Positions 33,928 to 42,030 of a stretch of DNA of 64,000 nt are shown here, in pieces; positions within the stretch are counted from its first letter, which is position 1, and the number at the start of each line of letters is the position of its first letter. The stretch is from Chryseobacterium sp. 7. GTDB lineage: Bacteria; Bacteroidota; Bacteroidia; Flavobacteriales; Weeksellaceae. The notes beneath the pieces are model-generated. The model saw only the letters and a program-made list of their open reading frames with translations. It was not told where the DNA came from and made no database searches. A program made the position numbers and the translations under genes. The stretch lies in the NCBI RefSeq assembly GCF_003663845.1, contig NZ_RCCA01000001.1, forward strand, positions 1,984,001 through 2,048,000, read 5' to 3'.

Positions 33928-36321
33928 TTAGTTTCTCAAAGGTTTACCATTTTGTAACATATACTGAATTCTTTCCAGAGTTTTTCTTTCTCCGCAAAGC
34001 TGAAGGAAAGTTTCTCTTTCAAGGTTCAATAGATACTGTTCTGTTACTACTGTTGGTTCAGATAAGTTTCCGCCTACCATTACGTTGGCCAGTTTATCAG
34101 CAATTTTCTTATCGTGTGCAGAAATAAAGTTTCCGGTTAACATCTGGTCTGTTCCTACGTAGAACATTCCTAATGCATCTTTACCAAGAACTTTTACTTT
34201 TTGCTCGATAGGTTGTGTATATCCTTGTTCTGCCAATAGTTTTGCAACTTTTTTAGCTTCAGCAATCTGTCTGTTTTTGCTTACGGAAACAATGTCTTTC
34301 CCTTTTTCAAGGATTCCCATGTCGTAAGCCTCATAAGCGGAAGTAGCTACTTTACCCATGGCGATGTTCATGAAAGCATCACGAAGTCTGTTATTTTTAA
34401 CATCATCATTGTGGAATTCTCTGGAAGTTCTTAAAGTCAGTTCTTTAGTACCACCACCACCAGGGATTACACCCACTCCGGTTTCTACCAATCCAATATA
34501 TGTTTCTGCTGCTGCAACCACTCTGTCAGCATGCATGGTCATTTCGCATCCTCCACCTAAAGTCATTCCGTGAGGAGCAACCACTACAGGAATAGAAGAG
34601 TAACGTACTCTCATCATTGATTTCTGGAAATAAGCGATAGCCATATTCAAATCATCCCAATCCTGCTCAATAGCCATCATAAGGATCATAGCAAGGTTAG
34701 CTCCAACAGAGAAATTAGCACCCTGGTTTCCAACCACTAGTCCGTCATATTCTTTTTCAGCTAAATCAATGGCTCTGTTTAATCCGTCAAGAACTTCGCC
34801 TCCAAGAGAGTTCATTTTTGAACGGATTTCGAAGTTGATGATACCATCTCCTAAATCTTCAATAGCAGCACCGGAATTGCTCCAAAGCGTTTTATTTTTT
34901 CTGATATTATCTAAGATGATGAATGCATCCTGACCAGGAATTTTGTTGTATTCTCCTGAATTTTTGTCAACATAAATGCTTTGACCTTCGTCGTTAACTT
35001 TGTAGAAAGTTTCTACATTTTTCACCCAGTCTGAAACTTCATATCCTGCATCTTTTGCCAGTTCTATACCTTTCTGAACACCTACAGCATCCCAGATTTC
35101 AAATGGTCCGTTTTCCCATCCAAAACCGGCTCTCATAGCGTCGTCTATTTTGTAAACTTCGTCAGAAATTTCAGGAACTTTGTGAGAAACATAAGCGAAT
35201 AATGCTCCTAAAGACTTTCTGTACAGTTCACCAGCTTTGTCTTTTCCACCGATCAGCACTTTGAATCTGTCAATTGGCTTATCAATAGATTTTGTTAATT
35301 CTAAAGTAGGGAAGGATGATTTTCCTTGAAGTTCGTATTCTAAAGTATCAAGGTTTAATCCGTGAATTTCAGATTTTCCTTCTGCGTTTTTCACTTTTTT
35401 GTAGAAACCTTGTTCGGTTTTTGAACCTAGCCACTTATTATCCATCATTTTCTGGATATAAGGAGGGAGGGCAAATACATCATTGAAATCATTCGCTTCA
35501 GCACCGCTTTGACGAACTCCGTTGGCTACCATTACCAAAGTATCAAGACCTACCACATCAGCTGTTCTGAATGTAGCAGATTTTGGACGCCCGATTACAG
35601 GTCCTGTTAATTTATCAACATCAGAAACGGTAAGTCCTAATTTCTGAACGTTGTGAAGAAGATCCATCATAGAGAATACACCGATTCTGTTAGCGATGAA
35701 AGCTGGAGTATCTTTAGCTAAAACAGTAGTTTTACCTAAGAATTTTGCTCCATAATTCATATAGAAATCGATGATCTCAGGATCAGTATCGTTAGTTGGG
35801 ATAATCTCTAAAAGAGGAAGGTATCTTACCGGGTTGAAGAAGTGCGTTCCTGCAAAGTATTTTTTGAAATCCTCACTTCTTCCTTCTGTAAGAAAATGAA
35901 TAGGAATACCGGATGTATTAGAAGAAATTAAGGTACCCGGTTTTCTGAACTGTTCAATCTTTTCGTATACAGACTTCTTGATATCAAGTCTTTCTACTAC
36001 TACTTCAATGATCCAGTCTGTATTTTTTATTTTCGGCAAATCATCATCGAAATTTCCGATTGTAATTCTGTCTGCAAACTTAGGTGAATAAAGAAGTGCA
36101 GGACTTGCTTTTTTAAGTTTTTCAAAGTTTTCGGAAGCAATTCTGTTTCTTACTACCTTGTCATCTTTGGTCAAACCTTTTTTCTGTTCAGCTTCAGTAA
36201 GTTCAAATGGAACAATATCCAAGAGTGATACTTCCACACCAATATTGGCGAAGTGAGCAGCGATACCGCTTCCCATAATTCCTGAACCAAGAACCGTTAC
36301 ATGTTTGATTCTTCTTTTCAT
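33928..36321 (-). CDS. 3-hydroxyacyl-CoA dehydrogenase / enoyl-CoA hydratase fusion
   Basis: A 797-residue bifunctional beta-oxidation enzyme. The N-terminal dehydrogenase has the NAD motif GSGIMG (12-17), SSNTSGIPI and GTHFFNPVRYLPLLEI; the C-terminal hydratase/isomerase part has FSVGANLAMI and GMTLGGGCEMTMHAD with VGVIPGGGG. The domain order is reversed compared with E. coli FadB. The ATG at 36321 is preferred; an upstream in-frame start would add 17 atypical residues. It is 54 bp after the MarR gene in the same operon. Confidence 0.94.
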   Translation of the reverse strand: MKRRIKHVTVLGSGIMGSGIAAHFANIGVEVSLLDIVPFELTEAEQKKGLTKDDKVVRNRIASENFEKLKKASPALLYSPKFADRITIGNFDDDLPKIKNTDWIIEVVVERLDIKKSVYEKIEQFRKPGTLISSNTSGIPIHFLTEGRSEDFKKYFAGTHFFNPVRYLPLLEIIPTNDTDPEIIDFYMNYGAKFLGKTTVLAKDTPAFIANRIGVFSMMDLLHNVQKLGLTVSDVDKLTGPVIGRPKSATFRTADVVGLDTLVMVANGVRQSGAEANDFNDVFALPPYIQKMMDNKWLGSKTEQGFYKKVKNAEGKSEIHGLNLDTLEYELQGKSSFPTLELTKSIDKPIDRFKVLIGGKDKAGELYRKSLGALFAYVSHKVPEISDEVYKIDDAMRAGFGWENGPFEIWDAVGVQKGIELAKDAGYEVSDWVKNVETFYKVNDEGQSIYVDKNSGEYNKIPGQDAFIILDNIRKNKTLWSNSGAAIEDLGDGIINFEIRSKMNSLGGEVLDGLNRAIDLAEKEYDGLVVGNQGANFSVGANLAMILMMAIEQDWDDLNMAIAYFQKSMMRVRYSSIPVVVAPHGMTLGGGCEMTMHADRVVAAAETYIGLVETGVGVIPGGGGTKELTLRTSREFHNDDVKNNRLRDAFMNIAMGKVATSAYEAYDMGILEKGKDIVSVSKNRQIAEAKKVAKLLAEQGYTQPIEQKVKVLGKDALGMFYVGTDQMLTGNFISAHDKKIADKLANVMVGGNLSEPTVVTEQYLLNLERETFLQLCGERKTLERIQYMLQNGKPLRN

Positions 36322-36375
36322 ATGTAAATTTTTATTTTTTAAAAGATTATATGAACCCGAAGGTGTCATCATAAT

Positions 36376-36831
36376 TTACTTTCTGTTATTCAATAATTCG
36401 TTGGCTATTTTCATGATTTCGGTCATCACGTCTTTGAAAGCTTCCAGTTTTTCCGGAGCTATTTTCTCCATTACCTTTTTGTTGAAGTTCACAACGACTT
36501 CCTTAGACATGTTTCTGGAGTTTAATCCTTTATCTGTAAGTTTAATGATGACCTCTCTTTTATCAGTAGTGGTCTTTTCCTTATAGATATATCCGTTATC
36601 TTCCAGAAGTTTTATGATTCTCGTTAACGAAGTGGGCTCAATAGCCATCTTCGGACCAAGATTGGTACTTCGGGTTCCTTCTTTGGGATCAATTTTTAGA
36701 AGAGTTAGTGCCTGTACCGCTGTGGAATCATGTTCCTGGGCTAATTCTGTGTACATTTTAGAAACAGCCAACCAGGTCTGCTTTAAAATTAAATCTACGT
36801 TTTCTATTTTTTCCTTATTATTATCCATCAT
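36376..36831 (-). CDS. MarR-family regulator of the fad operon
   Basis: A 151-residue MarR protein from ATG 36831 (a second ATG follows at 36828). The winged helix is seen in IEPTSLTRIIKLLEDNGYI (recognition helix) and KTTTDKREVIIKLTDKG (wing with the conserved Asp-Lys-Arg). It is the first gene of the operon with the dehydrogenase/hydratase, thiolase and acyl-CoA dehydrogenase. A long palindrome covers its promoter, so self-repression, relieved by an acyl-CoA or fatty acid, is likely but inferred. Confidence 0.92.
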   Translation of the reverse strand: MMDNNKEKIENVDLILKQTWLAVSKMYTELAQEHDSTAVQALTLLKIDPKEGTRSTNLGPKMAIEPTSLTRIIKLLEDNGYIYKEKTTTDKREVIIKLTDKGLNSRNMSKEVVVNFNKKVMEKIAPEKLEAFKDVMTEIMKIANELLNNRK

Positions 36832-36852
36832 TTTTGCGCCAATGGTTTTACC

Positions 36853-36860
36853 CAAATTTA
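36853..36860 (-). promoter_or_regulatory. -7 promoter box of the MarR/fad operon
   Basis: On the minus strand TAAATTTG, an exact TAnnTTTG match, 21 bp before the ATG. It overlaps the end of the operator palindrome. Confidence 0.6.
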
Positions 36861-36891
36861 ATAAATATTATGCATGCATAATATTTATTAA
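36858..36891. promoter_or_regulatory. Operator O1: 34-bp perfect palindrome at the fad promoter
   Basis: The two 17-base halves (36858-36874 and 36875-36891) are exact reverse complements around the core TATGCATGCATA. It overlaps the -7 box and covers the upstream promoter region of the MarR/fad operon. Confidence 0.8.
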
Positions 36892-36947
36892 CGTTAAATT
36901 TTGTTAACAGGCTGTAAATAAACGAATTAAATTATATGATTAGCATA

Positions 36948-36967
36948 ATACTATGCATGCATAGTAT
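36948..36967. promoter_or_regulatory. Operator O2: 20-bp palindrome with the same core
   Basis: ATACTATGCATGCATAGTAT is a perfect 20-bp palindrome sharing the 12-base core TATGCATGCATA with O1. Its centre is 83 bp upstream of the O1 centre, about eight helical turns. Confidence 0.75.
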
Positions 36968-36993
36968 GTGAATTAATCAACAGAAAACGTGTA

Positions 36994-37917
36994 TTAATGA
37001 ATGTTTGTGACTAAATTGATGATTTCTTCAAAAGATTCACATTGATAAGTGGTGGAATCTTTAGTAATTACCCAAAAAGTGTTCTGAAACTCGAAATTGA
37101 GGTCAGACAGGTCTTTTTGGAAGTTTTTTTGAAGCAGAGAATACAGCATTTCCTTGTGAAATTGCGGTGCTGAGATAAAAGGTGGGATAAAGGTTTCGTT
37201 AATTTGAAATAACGAAGCATTAGTAAGTTCATCATGCTGCAACAAAACGTCCTCTACAATCCCTGAATACAGATGATTTTCCTTTACATACCATATTTTA
37301 TCTGCAAACTCTTTGGCCAGTCGCCAGTCGTGGGAAGAAAACAGGATAAGTTTATTCTGCTCCTTAGCCAGCTTTCTTAAGGTTTTAAGGATAATGATTT
37401 TATTTTTTTCATCCAGATGGGTAGTAGGCTCATCCAGAATAATGATAGGTGAATTTTGAGTAATAGCACGCCCGATAAATGCTTTCTGAAGATTTCCGTC
37501 TGACAGGTTTTTTAAAAGAGTATATCTGTACTGAGTAAGACCGAGCTCCTCAATAATATGGGCAACTTCTTCACGGTCTTCTTTTTTTAACTCAAAATAA
37601 AAAGGGTAGTAGATGTATTTTCCCAGAGAAATAAGATCCTCAACCGTATAATGCTGCGGGATAACCGATTTGGAAAAGACAATAGCAATATTCTCAGCGA
37701 TTTCTTTTACAGACAGATCTTTTACATTTTTTCCATTAATGGCGATTTCTCCTTTTAATAAAGAGGTTTGATGCAGAATAGATTTGATTAATGTTGTTTT
37801 TCCTACACCGTTATTACCAATCAGCAGACAAACATCCCCAAGCTTCAAATCTGCGCTAGCATTGGAAATTAAAGTTGTGTTGTAGCCAATATCTGATTGT
37901 TTAATCTGTAGGTGCAT
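36994..37917 (-). CDS. ABC transporter ATP-binding protein, iron-siderophore/cobalamin type
   Basis: A 307-residue ATPase of the FepC/BtuD group: Walker A GNNGVGKTT, Q-loop IVFSKSVIPQ, signature-like LSDGNLQKAFIGRA (Asp replaces the usual Gly in LSGG), Walker B IIILDEPTTHLD and the switch His in SSHD. A C-terminal extension of about 80 residues is not recognised. The ATG at 37917 is chosen over an upstream TTG. Its permease partner is probably the FecCD gene at 38701-39672, from which it is separated by the GxxExxY gene. Confidence 0.9.
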   Translation of the reverse strand: MHLQIKQSDIGYNTTLISNASADLKLGDVCLLIGNNGVGKTTLIKSILHQTSLLKGEIAINGKNVKDLSVKEIAENIAIVFSKSVIPQHYTVEDLISLGKYIYYPFYFELKKEDREEVAHIIEELGLTQYRYTLLKNLSDGNLQKAFIGRAITQNSPIIILDEPTTHLDEKNKIIILKTLRKLAKEQNKLILFSSHDWRLAKEFADKIWYVKENHLYSGIVEDVLLQHDELTNASLFQINETFIPPFISAPQFHKEMLYSLLQKNFQKDLSDLNFEFQNTFWVITKDSTTYQCESFEEIINLVTNIH

Positions 37918-37955
37918 GTTTTTATTGGTTATACGCAAAGGCGTAAAATTTTTTA

Positions 37956-37963
37956 CAAAAATA
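37956..37963 (-). promoter_or_regulatory. -7 promoter box of the ABC ATPase gene
   Basis: Minus-strand TATTTTTG, an exact TAnnTTTG match, 38 bp before the ATG. It suggests the ATPase has its own promoter, apart from the permease gene. Confidence 0.5.
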
Positions 37964-38006
37964 AGGTTTTAAGGCTCAGGGAATCTGACTTTTTTAAATT
38001 TTTATC

Positions 38007-38384
38007 CTATAAATTGTTTACAATTCTTATTACTCCGTTTTTGAAAACATCAGATTGAAAGTTGAGCAGCATACCTAATTTGCAGTTTGACATTTTTAAA
38101 TAGGTTAGTAATTGAGCTTTATGAGTGGGGCTAATGTAATCAACTGCTTTTATTTCCAGTATTACCTTGTTTTCAATTATCATATCAAGTCTGAAAGCAT
38201 TTTCTATTCTCAAATCTTCATAAACAATCGGAAGTAATTTTTGTTTTTCTACATGAATACCGGATTTTGTTAGTTCATAGAACATACATTCTTCATATAC
38301 ATGTTCAAATAATCCTGCTCCAAGCTTTTTATGAATTTTTAAACCGGTTTCAAAAACTACTTTTGATAATTCATTTTCTGTCAT
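38007..38384 (-). CDS. GxxExxY family protein (PD-(D/E)XK nuclease-like)
   Basis: A 125-residue protein with the name-giving GAGLFEHVYEECMFYEL segment and the likely nuclease core RLDMIIENKVILEIKAV (Asp, then Glu-x-Lys) and a Gln in AQLLTYLK. These proteins are frequent and multi-copy in Bacteroidetes; the function is unknown. It lies between the ABC ATPase and permease genes with short repeat sequences on both sides, as if inserted. Confidence 0.9.
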   Translation of the reverse strand: MTENELSKVVFETGLKIHKKLGAGLFEHVYEECMFYELTKSGIHVEKQKLLPIVYEDLRIENAFRLDMIIENKVILEIKAVDYISPTHKAQLLTYLKMSNCKLGMLLNFQSDVFKNGVIRIVNNL

Positions 38385-38700
38385 TTGTTGTGTTTTATTG
38401 AGTTTAAATATATGAATAGTTGCTTAACTATTATTAATGATGTACATTTTAAAACGTAGTAAATCTATACCTATTGATGCGAAATGTTGGATAAACGCGA
38501 AGGCGCAAAGGCTTTTAATCTGTTAGGTATATTTTAAGGTGCGAGAAAATCGAAGATTTTCAGCAAGGGGTTGGGGATATTTTTTGTTTAGAATATTTAA
38601 AATATGCAGTACTCAATTTTATCGGAGATAAAATCTTTGCGTCTTAAAAATATGTAGATTTTAAAAGTTTCTTGCGCCTTTGTGTTTCCAACAAAAAAAT
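38385..38700. repeat. Non-coding repeat-rich region
   Basis: No gene. It holds GCGAAGGCGCAAAGGC-type sequence (38495-38512), GATTTTCAGCAAG, a 27-base element (38615-38641) that recurs inverted at 60062-60088, and GCGCCTTTG near 38670. An ACGCAAAGGCG relative lies on the other side of the GxxExxY gene, near 37933. Confidence 0.65.
38615..38641 (+). repeat. 27-base dispersed repeat, copy 1
   Basis: The element contains the hairpin ATTTTATC-GGA-GATAAAAT followed by CTTTGCG. It is identical over 27 bases to the reverse complement of 60062-60088, and GATTTTCAGCAAG precedes both copies. Confidence 0.8.
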
Positions 38701-39672
38701 CTAAACTCTATTCTGCTTCAAAAGCATCATCAGAATCACAGGAATACCGAATACAGAACTGATTACATTCAAAGGGATCTGTGTTTTCTCAGCAATTATA
38801 GAGAAGAATAACATGATCAGTATTCCCAGAAACATATTAAGAATCCATTGCTGCCATAATTTTGAAGGATTATAAACGAGTCTGCAGAAGTGAGGAACAA
38901 TAATTCCGATAAATAAAATAGGGCCTAAAAATGCCGTAACAGACGCTGATAGGAGAGAAGATGCAACAATGATTAAAAGCTTTAACTGTTTCAGGTTAAC
39001 ACCTAAACTTTGAGCATAGGAATTACCCAGTGAGTTTCCAATAAGTGGTTTTATAGCTTTGAAACAGATAAACATACCAATTGAGACTAAGATAAAGAGC
39101 ACATAAATCTGGTTTCTCGTCACCATATTATTCGCTCCGAAAGACCATAAAATATAGTTTTTCAGGCTTTGATTTTCTGCATAAAACTGAAGAAGAGATA
39201 CAATGGCACCGGCAAAAGCAGATACCAGGAATCCGAAAATAATAAGATAGGATTTGTCCTGAAATCTATTCGACATGGACAGTAGTATCAACATTAACAG
39301 CAAACTTCCTCCAATGGCCGATAGGCTAAGGAAGCTGTTCTGTAAAAATTCAGGGAGTAAAATATGGTGAGAAAAGAAAATATAAAAGGCAACCGACAGA
39401 CTGGCAACTGAAGTAATTCCCAGTATATCAGGTCCTGCCAGCGGATTTTGGAAATATTCCTGCATCAGAAAACCTGAAGTGGGAATTGAAATTCCAGCCA
39501 GCATCATGACCAGAACCCTGTTAATACGGATTTCGGCAATCTGGCTATGAGCAGACTCCTGAAAGAAATCCTGGAAGCTTAAACTTAAAAATCCTGTGTT
39601 CAGATTAATGACAGCGCTTACAAGAATGGCAATCACAAATAACAAACACAGGATTTTAAATCTTTTTGACAT
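38701..39672 (-). CDS. FecCD-family ABC permease (iron-siderophore/cobalamin)
   Basis: A 323-residue permease with about nine to ten membrane segments and the FecCD motifs RINRVLVMMLAGISI, LAGPDILGITSVASL, LGVNLKQLK (coupling region) and FLGPILFIGIIVPH. It imports ferric siderophore, haem or cobalamin with a partner ATPase, probably the one at 36994-37917. No binding protein is adjacent. It starts 25 bp after the TlpA gene. Confidence 0.93.
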   Translation of the reverse strand: MSKRFKILCLLFVIAILVSAVINLNTGFLSLSFQDFFQESAHSQIAEIRINRVLVMMLAGISIPTSGFLMQEYFQNPLAGPDILGITSVASLSVAFYIFFSHHILLPEFLQNSFLSLSAIGGSLLLMLILLSMSNRFQDKSYLIIFGFLVSAFAGAIVSLLQFYAENQSLKNYILWSFGANNMVTRNQIYVLFILVSIGMFICFKAIKPLIGNSLGNSYAQSLGVNLKQLKLLIIVASSLLSASVTAFLGPILFIGIIVPHFCRLVYNPSKLWQQWILNMFLGILIMLFFSIIAEKTQIPLNVISSVFGIPVILMMLLKQNRV

Positions 39673-39697
39673 GATTCAGAAAGAGTTCAGTCTATTT

Positions 39698-40258
39698 TTA
39701 TTTTAAGAAAGAATCGATTTTTGAATTCAATACATCTTCCGTCATCATTCCCAGATACTCATCAGTTTTATCTCCTTTTCTCATGAAAGTGAAAGGAATA
39801 GAACCACCGTCCCATTGTTTGAAATTATGATGGAAGAAGTTTTGATCTAATTTTTGTCCGTCCAGTAAAATAATGTTTCCTCCCAGTTTATTTTCTGTAG
39901 CAAAATTTTTCACAGCACCAGCCCATTCTGCCTTATCATCAAGGTTTACGAAAGTGAATTTTACAGGTTTCCCCTTCAATTCCTCCATTTTACTTTTAAA
40001 ACTTGGAATTTCTTTCATACATGGCCCACACCAGGTTGCAAAAAAATTAGTTACGTATAGAGTATCATTATTTTTTGCTAAATGCTGACTTACACTTTCA
40101 GGAGAAAGTTCTTTAGGAAGAGCCGTACTTCCTTCCGAATCTGTAGTTTGAGATACAGAAACAGAGTTCGCACCTGCTGTATTTTCAGTTTTCTGACCTT
40201 CTTTTTTACAGCTGTACAGTGCAGTAAGAAGTAACGTGGATAAAATTATCTTCTTCAT
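39698..40258 (-). CDS. TlpA-like thioredoxin lipoprotein
   Basis: A 186-residue periplasmic thiol-disulfide protein. It has a lipoprotein signal with Cys17 (LYSC), a low-complexity Ser/Thr/Glu linker (18-55), and a thioredoxin fold with NFFATWCGPC (active-site Cys77 and Cys80) and the cis-Pro region GGSIPFTF. It is divergent from the reductase gene (33 bp apart) and precedes the FecCD permease by 25 bp. It may reduce apocytochrome c or other envelope thiols. Confidence 0.92.
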   Translation of the reverse strand: MKKIILSTLLLTALYSCKKEGQKTENTAGANSVSVSQTTDSEGSTALPKELSPESVSQHLAKNNDTLYVTNFFATWCGPCMKEIPSFKSKMEELKGKPVKFTFVNLDDKAEWAGAVKNFATENKLGGNIILLDGQKLDQNFFHHNFKQWDGGSIPFTFMRKGDKTDEYLGMMTEDVLNSKIDSFLK

Positions 40259-40273
40259 AAATTATTTTTTATC

Positions 40274-40281
40274 TATTTTTG
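40274..40281 (+). promoter_or_regulatory. -7 promoter box for the reductase gene
   Basis: TATTTTTG, an exact TAnnTTTG match, 10 bp before the ATG at 40292. Confidence 0.55.
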
Positions 40282-40291
40282 AATTGAAGTT

Positions 40292-41416
40292 ATGGAACAA
40301 CAAATCTATAAAGGGAAACTGATACAGTTTCATCCGTTAAAAATAGCGAAAAAGGAAGAGCTGACCAAAAATACTTTTTCTCTGGAGTTTGAAATTCCTG
40401 AGAATGTAAAGGAAAATTTCAAGTTTGAAGCAGGGCAGTTCGTCAGTATACGATTTCAATCACATGGAAAAGAGGTTATTAATGATTATTCAATGACTTC
40501 GGCTCCTTATGAGGAAAAAATATGTTTGGGGATAAAGGTTAATTCTCCTGATGGCGCGACTTCGCAGTTATTTCATAACTATAATGAAGGCGATATGCTG
40601 TGGGTGAGTGAGCCCGCAGGAAGATTTACCATTGTATCAAAACCCAGCGAATTCAGGACCATTGTGGCCTTTGCTGCCGGTATAGGGATTACTCCTATTT
40701 TAAGTCACTTTAAAAATATTCTTCATAACGAACCAAGAACGCGGCTGTTTTTATTCTTTGGGAATAAAAGCTCAGATGAGCTTGTTTATCGTGATCAGCT
40801 GGATAATCTTGCCAGAACCTGTGGTGACAGACTTCAGATATTTTATTTTTTTTCAAGGGAAAAAACAGCAGACCAGTTTTTTTATGGGAGGCTGGATGAA
40901 AAGAAACTGGCTCTCATCATCAATCAGATCCTTCATTTGGATGATACAGACGAAGAATCTACCATTTGGGATGCAGTAGATGAAGTGCTGATCTGTGGAA
41001 AAGGGGAAATGATTAAAACATTAGCTAATGCCTGCTATCACCATGGAATTCCGAAAAAGAATATTCATTTTGAGCTTTTTGAAGAATTTAATGATGATAT
41101 TTATCCTGTAGAAAAAGAATTTCCTTTGATTGAAAATATTGAGGTGGAATTTACCATGCTTGGAAAAAAATATACTACCCAGCTTGCTGATAATAAGGAT
41201 AAATTGTTGCAACAGCTTCTTATTCAGAAATTTCCGGTTCCTTATTCATGTAAGTCAGGGATTTGTGGAAGTTGTGAATGTTCTTTAGAAGAAGGGGAAG
41301 TGGAACTGCTGGAGAATGAATATCTTACCGAAAAAGAAGAAGAACAGGGACATATTTTAGCTTGCATGTCTATTGTGAAAAGTAAAAAAATAAAGCTTAA
41401 CTTTGATCTTAGTTGA
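40292..41416 (+). CDS. Ferredoxin-type flavin reductase with 2Fe-2S domain (PaaE/Hcr-like)
   Basis: A 374-residue electron-transfer protein. FAD domain with NDYSMTSAPYE (the RxYS-like motif) and VSEPAGRF; NAD domain with FAAGIGITPILSH and VLICGKGEMI; C-terminal plant-type 2Fe-2S domain with Cys ligands in PYSCKSGICGSCECSL and LACMS. This is the PaaE order. No oxygenase is adjacent, so the partner is unknown. The stop overlaps the next gene's TTG start by 4 bp. Confidence 0.92.
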   Translation: MEQQIYKGKLIQFHPLKIAKKEELTKNTFSLEFEIPENVKENFKFEAGQFVSIRFQSHGKEVINDYSMTSAPYEEKICLGIKVNSPDGATSQLFHNYNEGDMLWVSEPAGRFTIVSKPSEFRTIVAFAAGIGITPILSHFKNILHNEPRTRLFLFFGNKSSDELVYRDQLDNLARTCGDRLQIFYFFSREKTADQFFYGRLDEKKLALIINQILHLDDTDEESTIWDAVDEVLICGKGEMIKTLANACYHHGIPKKNIHFELFEEFNDDIYPVEKEFPLIENIEVEFTMLGKKYTTQLADNKDKLLQQLLIQKFPVPYSCKSGICGSCECSLEEGEVELLENEYLTEKEEEQGHILACMSIVKSKKIKLNFDLS

Positions 41417-42030
41417 GAATTATACGGAACATATTTAACCTGGGTTTTATATCATTGGAATTGGGAATTCTGATGATATGCTTCTGTAATGTGTGGGTTT
41501 TTGGGCTTACCAACGGAAGAACGTATACCAAAATCTCAAAAATTCCGCCCAGGGAAATCGCTTTGGTTCTGGGAACATCCCCTAAAATGAGATCCGGAAA
41601 ATCTAATCCTTATTTCACGAAAAGAATGGATGCTGCGGCCCTTCTTTACCATCATGGAAAGATCAAGAAAATTATCGTAAGCGGGGAGAAAAGTAAAGGC
41701 TACAATGAACCGGCAGCTATGAAAAACTATCTGATCAATCAGGAAGGGGTTCCGGAAGATATTATTGTGGAAGATCCGAAAGGCTTCAATACCTATAAAA
41801 GTATTCTTCGCTGCAAGGATGTTTATAAAAAGAAAAACGTGATTATCGTATCTCAGGGATTTCATAATCTGAGGGCGCTGTTTTTTGCAAGAAACAATGA
41901 TATGAATGCATTAGGTTTTGATGCACAGGATGTCTCGAAGCCGGAAAGCTTCTACAGAAACCAGACGAGGGAAATCCTCGCCCGGGTAATTGCTGTAGTG
42001 TATTTTATTTTAGGCGTTTCTCCAGATTAG
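41413..42030 (+). CDS. SanA/YdcF-like DUF218 membrane-anchored protein
   Basis: A 205-residue protein with one N-terminal membrane helix (about 8-30) and a DUF218 domain: EIALVLGTSPKMRSGKSNPYFTKR (shown in part), KKIIVSGEKSKGYNEPAAMK, VIIVSQGFHNLRALFFAR. It matches the SanA subgroup (vancomycin resistance at high temperature in E. coli; envelope barrier). The TTG start overlaps the preceding TGA (TTGA); a later ATG would destroy the membrane helix, so TTG is probably genuine. Its stop overlaps the converging tamL stop by 4 bp. Confidence 0.88.
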   Translation: MRIIRNIFNLGFISLELGILMICFCNVWVFGLTNGRTYTKISKIPPREIALVLGTSPKMRSGKSNPYFTKRMDAAALLYHHGKIKKIIVSGEKSKGYNEPAAMKNYLINQEGVPEDIIVEDPKGFNTYKSILRCKDVYKKKNVIIVSQGFHNLRALFFARNNDMNALGFDAQDVSKPESFYRNQTREILARVIAVVYFILGVSPD

